DNA of 64,000 bases from Butyrivibrio sp. FCS014. Its GTDB lineage: Bacteria; Bacillota; Clostridia; Lachnospirales; Lachnospiraceae. Shown in pieces: positions 49,826 through 58,392 of this stretch. The notes under the pieces were generated by a model. That model saw only the letters and a program-made list of their open reading frames with translations, searched no databases and was not told the DNA's origin. The first letter of the stretch is position 1. The number at the start of each line of letters is the position of its first letter. Both the position numbers and the translations under genes were made by a program. The stretch covers positions 78,374 to 142,373 of the forward strand of contig NZ_JAHA01000010.1 in assembly GCF_000526935.1 (NCBI RefSeq), given 5' to 3'.

Positions 49826-51343
49826 TCATCCCCCAAAGAATGAAGAGAACGAACTGCTATTGCTGTTTATCTTGGAAAGTGTAGATTCCATTGTGCTGAA
49901 TTTCTTATAGTACTTGTCCTGTGCTGCCTCCAGCGCTTTCTGTGCATTGGAGATCTTCGTATTATATGAACTGTACTGTGAAGCCATCAGCTTATCTTCA
50001 TAAATCGTATAAGCTGAACTGAATTCCGTACCTTTCATAAGATTTGTCAAAGAAGAATACATTTCCTTGGACAACTGGGTAAAGAAATTCGTAACTGCAC
50101 CGGGATCTGAAGAAATAAAAGCTTTTAACAGATCCGTATTACCACTTGTCGATGAATCATCCGGATCGCCATCAATATGAAGCATATCTCTTTCGTCCTG
50201 AGTGGTAGAAAAGTAACTTCCGGTAGAAATACCAAAACTTGCCAATGACATTGTTTTATTCGATCCGTCAGCCATAGTAACTTCAAAGCCTTTTAATACT
50301 ATACTCTTCAAAGAATCTCTAACTGATCCGATGGTCTCATCTTTACTAAGGAGTCCATCTTTGATCTTTTTCTCCCACTCCTCAACCTCATCATCACTCA
50401 TGGCATCCTTCTGGTCATCAGTGAGCATGCTATACTTTTTAGCAGCGTCAGCATTATAAAGAGTAGAAAGCTCCTTCATCAGTTCGCTGTATTCTTTTAC
50501 AAGCTTCTTGATGTTATCATAGATACCACTTGTATCCTGCTTGGTGGTAAGTGTGATACCGGAAGCTATTTCATTGGCTGTTATAGTAAGTCCATTAATG
50601 TTAAAAGTGTTGCTCTCTGATTCATATTCTACACCATTGAGCTTGATCTTTGCGCTGGAACCGGCAATATAATTTGAACCATCATCGTTCCTGGTAAAGC
50701 CAAGAGCAGTCATTGCATCTGATTCAACCATATCAAATGATGCCGCAGCTCCTGCAGTCTTTGATGATACAAAGAATCTTCCGTTGTTCTCATCAAAATT
50801 GAAGTTAAGACTTGTTTCTGTCTTGGAAGATTTTGCGTTTTTCAGTTTAGATAGAACATCACTTATGCTATCTGTTGCCGCAACATCTACTTCAATCAAA
50901 TCTTCGCTGTCACCACCAATTGAAAACTTAAGAGTTCCTCCGCTTTCAAGTCCGAGGTCAGCCATTGTATTCGAAGCTTTCGCCTTTTCCGTTCCTGCTT
51001 TAACCTGCTGGCCGGTAAGATACGCAGATTTGGCAAGGCTGGTAATATCAAGGGTCTGTGTTGAATCCATTGCAGAATCACCGGTAATAACAGAAACAGC
51101 ATTTGCATTGGACGCACTTGTGGTTTTCTTAGTGTACGCAGTTGAAAACCTCATACTACTAAGAGCACCATTGTAGAAAGATACAACCTTCTTATTTAAC
51201 TCTTTCCATTTATCCTGTTTCCAGGTAAGTTTCTTCTGATCATTCTTGGCTGTATCAAGTCTGTCCTTTTGCCTCTGTGTCAACGCAGTGATAATGCTCT
51301 CAGTATCCAGTCCTGAATTCATTCCCGTAATTCGTATTGGCAT
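49826..51343 (-). CDS. fliD: Flagellar hook-associated protein 2 (filament cap)
   Basis: The start at 51343 (MPIRITGMNSGLDTESIITA) has AAAGGAG 6 bases upstream; the frame extends further to 51445 without a ribosome site. The 505 residues show the FliD pattern: an N-terminal coiled segment, QTLDITSLAKSAYLTGQQV, the FNINGLTITANEIASGITLT repeat region and the C-terminal SSYNTKISNAQKALEAAQDK, then KFSTMESTLSKINSNSSSFSSFFG. FliD forms the cap that inserts flagellin subunits at the filament tip. The operon is flaG-fliD-fliS-chaperone. Confidence 0.95.
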   Translation of the reverse strand: MPIRITGMNSGLDTESIITALTQRQKDRLDTAKNDQKKLTWKQDKWKELNKKVVSFYNGALSSMRFSTAYTKKTTSASNANAVSVITGDSAMDSTQTLDITSLAKSAYLTGQQVKAGTEKAKASNTMADLGLESGGTLKFSIGGDSEDLIEVDVAATDSISDVLSKLKNAKSSKTETSLNFNFDENNGRFFVSSKTAGAAASFDMVESDAMTALGFTRNDDGSNYIAGSSAKIKLNGVEYESESNTFNINGLTITANEIASGITLTTKQDTSGIYDNIKKLVKEYSELMKELSTLYNADAAKKYSMLTDDQKDAMSDDEVEEWEKKIKDGLLSKDETIGSVRDSLKSIVLKGFEVTMADGSNKTMSLASFGISTGSYFSTTQDERDMLHIDGDPDDSSTSGNTDLLKAFISSDPGAVTNFFTQLSKEMYSSLTNLMKGTEFSSAYTIYEDKLMASQYSSYNTKISNAQKALEAAQDKYYKKFSTMESTLSKINSNSSSFSSFFGG

Positions 51344-51471
51344 ATTGTTCTCCTTTCTCAATCCGTGAGTGTGATACATGGAAATCCGTTTCCATTTGCT
51401 GCGCAATGGAGCAATTGCGAATGAAAGTTGCTTCTCAAGGCGCAATTGCCGCCTGAATCACTTTTGTACGT

Positions 51472-51493
51472 CACTTGCAGCGCAGTGCAAGTG
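51472..51493. repeat. Palindrome between flaG and fliD
   Basis: CACTTGCA and TGCAAGTG form a perfect 8-bp stem over GCGCAG. There is no T-run, so termination is unlikely; it may slow RNA decay or tune fliD expression. Confidence 0.4.
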
Positions 51494-51502
51494 ACCTGTA
51501 AT

Positions 51503-51973
51503 TTACCGTTTCTCGTCAACCATTATGCCTGCAATCTCCCACACTTTGGCTATCATATCCAAAGTCTCATCCGGAGGGAATTCCTTAATAACCTTCTTGG
51601 TCTCCTTATCAACCATCTTTATGGTCACGCGATTGGTTTTCTCATGGATACCAAAGACAGCCTCCGCATTGGACTTGGCATTTTTTGCCATTTCCGAGAT
51701 TGCCTTCCTGATCTTGGCATTATCTGCCTGAATCTGTTCCTCCGTAGCCTCCAGATCGGTCTGGGTCTGCGCAAAATTCTGAGCACCACTCTGACTATCA
51801 CCTGAGCTTGCGGAGTTGTCTGCCGCTTCAACCTTGAGCTCAATACTCTGAGCAACTGCTTCCTGATTTGCAATTTCAGACTGGGACTGATTCTGATCTG
51901 CTACCTGCGTCTTAACCTGTGGCATAGACTGCTGAATAAGCGGACTAAAACCATTAATTGCATCAATTCCCAT
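51503..51973 (-). CDS. flaG: FlaG family protein
   Basis: The start at 51973 (MGIDAINGFSPLIQQSMPQV) has GGAGG 9 bases upstream. The 156 residues have a Gln/Glu-rich flexible N-terminal half and the FlaG domain at the C-terminus: AEAVFGIHEKTNRVTIKMVD, then KETKKVIKEFPPDETLDMIA. FlaG proteins influence filament length and usually precede fliD, as here. It is the first gene of its operon, about 100 bases behind a sigma-28-type promoter. Confidence 0.88.
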   Translation of the reverse strand: MGIDAINGFSPLIQQSMPQVKTQVADQNQSQSEIANQEAVAQSIELKVEAADNSASSGDSQSGAQNFAQTQTDLEATEEQIQADNAKIRKAISEMAKNAKSNAEAVFGIHEKTNRVTIKMVDKETKKVIKEFPPDETLDMIAKVWEIAGIMVDEKR

Positions 51974-52070
51974 AATCCTATACCTCCATGTCATAACACG
52001 GCAGAATCAACAAGTGCATATATTTCTGCGCGCAGTATGAGCGCAGTTTATACACGATTTCTTATCTTCT

Positions 52071-52097
52071 ATATCGGATTTGAAGGATATTTCTTTA
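52071..52097 (-). promoter_or_regulatory. Sigma-28-type promoter of flaG-fliD-fliS
   Basis: TAAA, 15 bases, TCCGATAT; one difference from consensus in the -10. The site lies just after the end of the upstream glycosyltransferase gene. Confidence 0.8.
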
Positions 52098-52135
52098 TGC
52101 TTTTTCTCTATGATTTGTAAAGTTTAATAAAAATT

Positions 52136-53329
52136 TTAGAATTTCAGAGTCAGAATATCAGGAAGAAGCTTCGTATATGCAAAATTCTCTAAAACTTTTT
52201 TCTGTCCGTTTATTGCGATCTGCTTCCGCTCGTCTTCATGTTCCAGATAATATGCCGTCTTGGCAATCATCTCTTCAGGAGTATGAGCAATAGCCAGATC
52301 CACACCATCCTGAAAGTATTCCTCTAATTCAGGAGATGTGGTGGCAACAAGGAATCCGCCTGCTGCCAATACATCCATTACTCTAAGGGATACCCCGGAG
52401 GTGATACATCTAAGAGATATGTGTAGATTCACCTTGCTGCGGTGAAATACCACCGGCATTTTATTTGTATAGTCCGCCATACCCAGATTGCACACATTAG
52501 GTATCGGCTTAGCATCAGGGTTTGTGTAGATTACTGTATCAAAGAGTTGGCCCATCTGCGTAAGGATATTTCTGCGTTCGTTAACCGTGACCTTTTTGCG
52601 CAATATATTTCTTATAACATCATCATAATTAATCTCGTATTTGCCCGTTTGTTCAAACTTGATATACTTCCTCAGTCTCTTTATATGGTCATCGGTGATA
52701 GCCTTCTCATCGGTAAAGAGGTCGTGGCCAAATATCCTCTCCTGAGCCAGGATCACAACATCGATATACTGTTTCAGCTCCGGTGGCAGGTATTTTACCT
52801 GATCATAGAAATTGAATTCATTATCATAAAGGCTTCCCAGGAAGCACACATCGTGCTGATAAGAAACCCGTCCTCCGGTCTCGTCATCAAGTTTTTGACA
52901 CAATGTGGATAGTCTCTGATCATTTACTCCAAGCGGAGAATAGCTGACCGTAGTTATTCCTCTACTCCTCAATAATTTATACAATTCTCTGTCAAAGACA
53001 TAAACGTGATTAACCGGATTGTTTATGGTATGTGAATACAATGTGAGGTGAGGGCAGTCAAAGACCCAGGACACGTAGGGCATATCATACTTTTGGCACA
53101 CCTCAGAAATATTCGGATAATAATCAAAGGTATATACCAGGTCGAAATATCTTTTCCCTGATTCGTCCTTCCTGTCAAACCTGGCTTTGAACTTAGCCTC
53201 TATCTCAGGCGTCAGTTCACAACTGGAAAGATCCATTTTTATGATCTCAACCTCGTGCCCCAGTCTTCTCATGGCATCCTGGCAATCCTCGTCGTTAAAC
53301 TCGTCCCAGTCATAGTAGAGTATCCTCAT
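52136..53329 (-). CDS. Glycosyltransferase family 1-like (CgeB/DUF3880 type) in the flagellar locus
   Basis: The 397 residues resemble CgeB-like glycosyltransferases: MRILYYDWDEFNDEDCQDAM, DLVYTFDYYPNISEVCQKYD, PYVSWVFDCPHLTLYSHTIN, YSPLGVNDQRL, VCFLGSLYDNE and the donor-site region SGVSLRVMDVLAAGGFLVAT followed by ELEEYFQDG. GGAG precedes the ATG. It lies between csrA (with its terminator) and flaG, inside the flagellar block, so it is a likely flagellin or flagellar-protein glycosyltransferase. Donor is unknown. Confidence 0.8.
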   Translation of the reverse strand: MRILYYDWDEFNDEDCQDAMRRLGHEVEIIKMDLSSCELTPEIEAKFKARFDRKDESGKRYFDLVYTFDYYPNISEVCQKYDMPYVSWVFDCPHLTLYSHTINNPVNHVYVFDRELYKLLRSRGITTVSYSPLGVNDQRLSTLCQKLDDETGGRVSYQHDVCFLGSLYDNEFNFYDQVKYLPPELKQYIDVVILAQERIFGHDLFTDEKAITDDHIKRLRKYIKFEQTGKYEINYDDVIRNILRKKVTVNERRNILTQMGQLFDTVIYTNPDAKPIPNVCNLGMADYTNKMPVVFHRSKVNLHISLRCITSGVSLRVMDVLAAGGFLVATTSPELEEYFQDGVDLAIAHTPEEMIAKTAYYLEHEDERKQIAINGQKKVLENFAYTKLLPDILTLKF

Positions 53330-53381
53330 AGCTGTCTCCTAACATCCAAATCAACTGAGTATCATGTATCAACATAAAGAT

Positions 53382-53415
53382 AAAAAAGCGCCCCGCACAT
53401 ATCGTGCAGAGCGCT
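53382..53415 (-). terminator. Intrinsic terminator after csrA
   Basis: AAGCGC...GCGCTT arms with an inner GCAC/GTGC pairing form a long stem, followed by TTTTTTA on the minus strand. It ends the flgM-csrA operon. Confidence 0.85.
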
Positions 53416-53438
53416 TGATCATTCCTTCCAGATCGACA

Positions 53439-53654
53439 TCAAAGCATTTTCTTCAATGCCTCAAGTCCTGCCACATCTGTAGCTTCCTTGTTCTCGTTCT
53501 GAATCTGGATGTAAACTTCCTTCCTGTAGATTGGAATTTCCTTGGGAGCTGAGATACCGAGCTTGATCTGATCTCCCCTGATGTCCAGAACGGTGATCTC
53601 TATGTTGTTGTTGATAACGATCGCCTCGTTCTTTTTTCTTGATAATGCTAACAT
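53439..53654 (-). CDS. csrA: Carbon storage regulator CsrA
   Basis: The 71 residues match CsrA along their length: MLALSRKKNEAIVINNNIEI, then VLDIRGDQIKLGISAPKEIP and YRKEVYIQIQNENKEA. The RNA-contact residues at the first strand (L-x-R-K) and the last strand (A-P-K, YRxEV) are present. CsrA binds GGA motifs in leaders and blocks flagellin translation until FliW sequesters it. It starts 2 bases after the fliW stop, the classical Gram-positive arrangement. Confidence 0.96.
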   Translation of the reverse strand: MLALSRKKNEAIVINNNIEITVLDIRGDQIKLGISAPKEIPIYRKEVYIQIQNENKEATDVAGLEALKKML

Positions 53655-53656
53655 AA

Positions 53657-54118
53657 TCAGCCCTCCTTAGCTTCCTTATTTTTCTGCAGTATCTCGTAAA
53701 TGGGGAACTTAACAGGATAGTCATCGTTCTCAACAATACACTGAGCAGCTTTCATATCTTTTACATTGATGATGAAAGGTCCCATCAGGTTTACTGTCAT
53801 CTTCTGGAGGTCATGGGGAACTGTAACTGTTACAAGAACCAGGATCTCCTCATCGGTTAGTTCTCCAATATCCTCGATCTTAGCCTTGTCAATGTCCGGG
53901 TTATAGCCAGGGCAGACAATAAGCGGATCCATTACAGGCATTGCGAAGTCGGGCTCATCAATGGACTGAAGCCATTTGATGGTATTAACATCGTCATCGT
54001 TATCAAAAAGCAGTGTGAATCTCTTAAGATCGGGAAATCCGATAATTCCATGAGGGAAATCGATTATCTTGCTATCTTCAACGTTTACTTCACCAAATAT
54101 TCTTGTAATAAGTTTCAT
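53657..54118 (-). CDS. fliW: Flagellar assembly factor FliW
   Basis: The 153 residues show FliW hallmarks: IIDFPHGIIGFPDLKRFTLL, WLQSIDEPDFAMPVMDPLIV and EILVLVTVTVPHDLQKMTVN, then LMGPFIINVKDMKAAQCIVE. FliW binds either flagellin or CsrA, so that flagellin export frees FliW to relieve CsrA repression. It is translationally adjacent to csrA. About 120 bases, with a short GGTGC/GCACC hairpin, separate it from flgL. Confidence 0.95.
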   Translation of the reverse strand: MKLITRIFGEVNVEDSKIIDFPHGIIGFPDLKRFTLLFDNDDDVNTIKWLQSIDEPDFAMPVMDPLIVCPGYNPDIDKAKIEDIGELTDEEILVLVTVTVPHDLQKMTVNLMGPFIINVKDMKAAQCIVENDDYPVKFPIYEILQKNKEAKEG

Positions 54119-54236
54119 TTTGTAACCTCCATTGCTGTGGATTTATGCTACGTATTAATTATATCGCAATATCGTTAAATTGAATACACAATTTATATTT
54201 TTTAAAATCACGCTGTCGGTGCTTCAGCACCTCTCA

Positions 54237-56336
54237 TTAGATATAGTTCATCAGTGAAGTCTGGCTGATCTTGCCTGTCGCCATGAGGCTGGCCTCATAG
54301 GTAATCTGAGCTGTGGTGAGCTGTGTTGCTGCCTCTGCAAGGTCGATGTCCTCGTTGTCGGACTGCAATGTCTTAAAGGTTGTGGTCTGATCCATAAGGC
54401 GGGAATTGATAAGATCGAGTCTCTTCGTTCTTGTGCCGTTGTCGGTAACTGCGATGTTGGCTACATCCAATGACTTCTGCATGGACGTGATCTTGTGCTC
54501 GAATTCCTGCTGGAGCTCTTCTCTGAGGTAGTCATATGCCTTCTGCGCTGAGGCAAGTTCCTGGCCGACTTTGAGCTTTTGGTCCTCTCCAACAGCTGCT
54601 TCCTTTTTATCCTTCAGAGTCTTTATAATTGTGGCCAGCTGCTGAAGTTCGCCCAGCATCTTTGAAAGGTCATCCACATCTCTTTTCACATTTGTGGTGA
54701 AAACCGTGTCTGCCGTTGTGTTTACCACTACCGACTGTGCGAAGCCCACATCGTAAGCTATATCATGGTTCGCTGTTCCCTTGTTGTACAGGATTTCTTT
54801 TCCGTTCTCATCTATATAATTGGTTGAGAACAGGTTCTCGGGTCTGATGTCACCCTTTATCCACTCCTTCTTGTCGTAAACCACGTCGATGCTGTTGGCA
54901 TTGATGATATTGGGAAGGGTGGAGAGCTTGTCCCTGAGTTCCTTGTTAAGGAGCACCTCGCCGGTTGCTGCGTTGAGGTATGCCCTCATTCCGGTGGGAT
55001 TGTTGTAAAGATCCTCGTAGGCATCGTCAATCTGCTGCTCGGTACTGGTGGTATATAAAATGTGCTCCTCGTCCATCACAAGCGTTGTTTCTATATAAGA
55101 GGAATGTACGCTGCCGTTTCCTGTGAGCTGAACCACCTGATTGCTGTAGGTGCCGTCGCCGTTATCAGTAGCAATGTTGTTCTTCACTGTCATCGTTCCG
55201 TCACTGTTCACCGTAGCAAAATATCCCTCGCGGCTAAGACTCATGGAGTAGCTCTGTCCGATTGCGGGAAGAAGCGGTACCTCAAGAGGCGGGATCTGTC
55301 CATCCTCAGTGGTGTAGGTAACTGTGGAAACCTGCCTGTTAACGATCTCGGTGTTTGCCGACTGGATAACTGAAGGGCTCTTTGTTCTCTTATTGTCATC
55401 AAAAAGACCTTCCGATGTAAGGTAAAATTCGTAAGTCTTTCCGTTTACGGCGTCGATTCCGGTGATATTGTAGGTGCCGTCACCATTCTTAAGTGCCTTG
55501 TAGGTGATACCCTCGCTTGTAACCTGGAAGTCGGTTGCCGGTGAGTTGATGGGCAGTGCCACGTATCTTGTAACGCCATCTTCATCCTTGAAGGTAAGGT
55601 CAATGGTGGGCTTTGTGGTGGAAACGCTGCTGGTTGCAGGCTGCTTCATGTCCTGTCTGAACTTGAGCTCAACCTCGCTGCCCTCGCCGTATCTGTAATT
55701 TAAGTTGTCATAGGAGAGGCGGATCCTTCCTACTGTGGTTTCAATGATCTGACTTTCCAGTGTTGCTGAGGAATTGTCATTTAAGATAGTGGAAGAATCA
55801 AGAAGGTGCTTGCCTACAATTCTGCTGGAGGTGCTAACAGCCCCTGCGGTGAACTCATCGTTGATATCTCTGTAATCGGCAGTGGAGGCCTTCTCGAAGG
55901 TCAGTGCCGTGTCTGTTCTGTATCCGGTAAAGATATATCGTCCTGCGTAGTCCACATTTCCTGTAGCGTAGTACTCATCTGAAAGAGCGTCCATCTGGGA
56001 AATAATGGTGGAAAGATCATCAAGAGTAAGGTCCTTGTTGGCGCCCTTGGTTGCCTGTTTTACGCAGTCAGTAAGAACGGATGTCACCGTTGAGAGCGCA
56101 TCCGCAGTTACTTCCAGCCAGCTCTGAGCATCCTTGGCGTTCTTCTCGTAGTACTGAGACAGCTGTGTAACGTTGCTGCGAAGCCTCAGAGCTCTTATGG
56201 CAATAACAGGATCATCGGAGGGCCTCGTTATCTTTTTTCCCGTGGCCATCATGGTGTTGAGCTGGTCCTCCGTAACCTTGTTGTTATTTATATTGTACAG
56301 TGAATTGTTCTGCATGATCTTGTTGGTGATGCGCAT
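54237..56336 (-). CDS. flgL: Flagellar hook-associated protein 3, enlarged
   Basis: The 699 residues keep both FlgL ends: MRITNKIMQNNSLYNINNNK with ITRPSDDPVIAIRALRLRSN, and the C-terminal SDNEDIDLAEAATQLTTAQI with YEASLMATGKISQTSLMNYI. The usual length is near 300, so about 350-400 residues are inserted, roughly from residue 190 to 560. The insert is beta-rich (DGTYNITGIDAVNGKTYEFY, DGTYSNQVVQLTGNGSVHSS) and would form an enlarged domain exposed at the hook-filament junction. AGGAGC lies before the ATG. It follows the second flgK by 170 bases. Confidence 0.93.
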   Translation of the reverse strand: MRITNKIMQNNSLYNINNNKVTEDQLNTMMATGKKITRPSDDPVIAIRALRLRSNVTQLSQYYEKNAKDAQSWLEVTADALSTVTSVLTDCVKQATKGANKDLTLDDLSTIISQMDALSDEYYATGNVDYAGRYIFTGYRTDTALTFEKASTADYRDINDEFTAGAVSTSSRIVGKHLLDSSTILNDNSSATLESQIIETTVGRIRLSYDNLNYRYGEGSEVELKFRQDMKQPATSSVSTTKPTIDLTFKDEDGVTRYVALPINSPATDFQVTSEGITYKALKNGDGTYNITGIDAVNGKTYEFYLTSEGLFDDNKRTKSPSVIQSANTEIVNRQVSTVTYTTEDGQIPPLEVPLLPAIGQSYSMSLSREGYFATVNSDGTMTVKNNIATDNGDGTYSNQVVQLTGNGSVHSSYIETTLVMDEEHILYTTSTEQQIDDAYEDLYNNPTGMRAYLNAATGEVLLNKELRDKLSTLPNIINANSIDVVYDKKEWIKGDIRPENLFSTNYIDENGKEILYNKGTANHDIAYDVGFAQSVVVNTTADTVFTTNVKRDVDDLSKMLGELQQLATIIKTLKDKKEAAVGEDQKLKVGQELASAQKAYDYLREELQQEFEHKITSMQKSLDVANIAVTDNGTRTKRLDLINSRLMDQTTTFKTLQSDNEDIDLAEAATQLTTAQITYEASLMATGKISQTSLMNYI

Positions 56337-56505
56337 TTAAAGCTCCTTTCACAAGGTAGTTCCGCTCTCGCTTTGCTCGCCGGAACAAACTTCGATCACG
56401 AAAATCAGAGATTATCTATCTCAGTTTAGGAAAAGGACAGTCCATTGTCCCGAAAAAAAGCGCATCCGTGCAGATTATTAGATTTTCAAATATATTATCG
56501 GACCA

Positions 56506-58362
56506 TTACACTCCGGTCTGAAGTATCAATCTGTCATAAATTTCCGTAAGTGTCTGGATCATCTTTGATGAAAGTGTATATGCGTTCTGGTATTTAACCA
56601 GGTTAGCGGCTTCTTCGTCCTCATCGACGCCGGCATCTGACAGTCTCTGATTCTTGATGGTGTTCTCCAAAGAAGTGTAGGTCTCTTCAAGAGTATTGGA
56701 ATTGCTCTTGTTCAGGGCCACATCACCAAGTACCTTGGTCAGGAATTCACCTGAAGATGCTCCTCTGAAAATCTTCAGTGTATCAAGCATGTTCTTGAGG
56801 CTCTTTAAGTTGCCAAACTCCGACTCACCCTCGGTGAGATCGGCCTTGGTTGCCAGCCTGTCGGAATTATCAAGAACAACCGAGTTCACTGTAAAGTTCC
56901 CGCCTTTGAGGAAGTAGTAGCCCTTGTACTCTGAAAGAGAAGTCAGCTGCTCGTAGCTGTACTCTGCGGCTGAGTTTGTATCCATGGCACCGGTCAAAAG
57001 ATTCACGCCCTGGAGGGAGTCTGAGGTGTAACCCGTTACCATGATCTTGTTCACTTCCTCTGAGAAGTGTCTGATCCACTCATTCATCTGCTCCATGTAA
57101 TATGGTATTCCCTGATAGCTGTTGGCATAGCCGATGGACACGTTGGTTCCGGGATCGGGAATACTGGAGATGTTCTCGGGATTTAATCTGAACTCGTAGG
57201 TGGACTCTCCGTTGTAGCCCCAGCTGTCATACTTGTAATACTTGGCGCCGATCTTGATGGAACCTTCTGCAGGAAGAGTACACTTTGCCATATCCTGGAG
57301 ATATGAATCCGTAACATTTACGGTAACAACAACTGTACCGTCAGTCTTCTGCTCAACGCCGCCTGCAGGGCATTTGCCGTGGAAGTACTGATTGTTGTTT
57401 CCGTCTCTCAAAGCCAGAAGCCCCTGAAGCTCGCCGCCTATGAGCTTTGAATCCAGTGAGAAGTTTGCAAGCTCTGCTACGTTATCTCCGTCTCTGTAGT
57501 TGCTTCCTGCCCACTTTATATCGAAAAGTCCGTTGATGTCGTTCTGATTGGTGGGAGCGCCTTCTGCTCTTGAAACGCAGATCATCTGCTTGAATTCGTA
57601 GGTATCAACCAGCTCATAGCCGCCCGCAACCCACACCTGGAACCTTGTGGCGCCGGTATTTCTGTCGGGCTGGGTCTCGTCGATGATGGGAGATTCCTTG
57701 GTCTCAACCGAAACAATCTTAGACAGGTCGTCCACCAGCATATCTCTTTTGTCTCTGAGTTCGTTGGCGACAGTGCCTGTCATCTCGATTATGTTGATCT
57801 GTTTATTTATTGAAGCTATCTCTTTTGCCATTGAGGTTACTCTGTCGGCGCAAAGCTTAACCTCAGAGTTTATGTCGGACTGAAGGCCCTGAATGCTGTC
57901 GTATACGTTGTTGAAATACTCGGTAACACTCTTTAAGCTGGACATGAAGGCTGACTTGGTCTCGGTTGTGCCGGCAGCTGTCATCACTGACTCCATTGCT
58001 GCTTCCATCTTATTGAAAAGAGATGAGAATCCGGTAGTTCCGTCGTCGTTCAGGTAGTCCTCGATAAGTCCGTTGTAGTAGTTCTTCTGGGAAACCTCCC
58101 CGAGGAGTGTCTCGTTATTCCTGAACTTTACATCGTAGAAGCTGTCCCTCACTCTCTCAATCGCAAGGGTATCAACGCCTGCTCCGGCGCAGCCGTAGGT
58201 GGCAAAGACCCTGAGGGCATCTGTCGCCTCCTGCTTCACCTGCTGCCTGCTGTAGCCATCGGTGTTGGCATTGGATATGTTGTTGGCTGTGGTGTTAAGA
58301 GCTGCATTTGCTGCCCTAAGTCCCGATGCTGCGATGTTCAGTCCAAAGAATTGTGATACCAT
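56506..58362 (-). CDS. flgK: Flagellar hook-associated protein 1, second copy
   Basis: The 618 residues begin MVSQFFGLNIAASGLRAANA and LNTTANNISNANTDGYSRQQ, the rod/hook-type signature, and end YQNAYTLSSKMIQTLTEIYD, then RLILQTGV. FlgK forms the hook side of the hook-filament junction. It is the second of two FlgK-type genes in tandem; the two share the ends but differ in the middle, so they may stack as separate rings or be alternatives. GGAG lies before the ATG. The stop is 170 bases before flgL; that gap has a GTTCCG/CGGAAC dyad. Confidence 0.93.
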   Translation of the reverse strand: MVSQFFGLNIAASGLRAANAALNTTANNISNANTDGYSRQQVKQEATDALRVFATYGCAGAGVDTLAIERVRDSFYDVKFRNNETLLGEVSQKNYYNGLIEDYLNDDGTTGFSSLFNKMEAAMESVMTAAGTTETKSAFMSSLKSVTEYFNNVYDSIQGLQSDINSEVKLCADRVTSMAKEIASINKQINIIEMTGTVANELRDKRDMLVDDLSKIVSVETKESPIIDETQPDRNTGATRFQVWVAGGYELVDTYEFKQMICVSRAEGAPTNQNDINGLFDIKWAGSNYRDGDNVAELANFSLDSKLIGGELQGLLALRDGNNNQYFHGKCPAGGVEQKTDGTVVVTVNVTDSYLQDMAKCTLPAEGSIKIGAKYYKYDSWGYNGESTYEFRLNPENISSIPDPGTNVSIGYANSYQGIPYYMEQMNEWIRHFSEEVNKIMVTGYTSDSLQGVNLLTGAMDTNSAAEYSYEQLTSLSEYKGYYFLKGGNFTVNSVVLDNSDRLATKADLTEGESEFGNLKSLKNMLDTLKIFRGASSGEFLTKVLGDVALNKSNSNTLEETYTSLENTIKNQRLSDAGVDEDEEAANLVKYQNAYTLSSKMIQTLTEIYDRLILQTGV

Positions 58363-58392
58363 ATCTTTTTCTCCTTATGCTTTGGGGCTATT

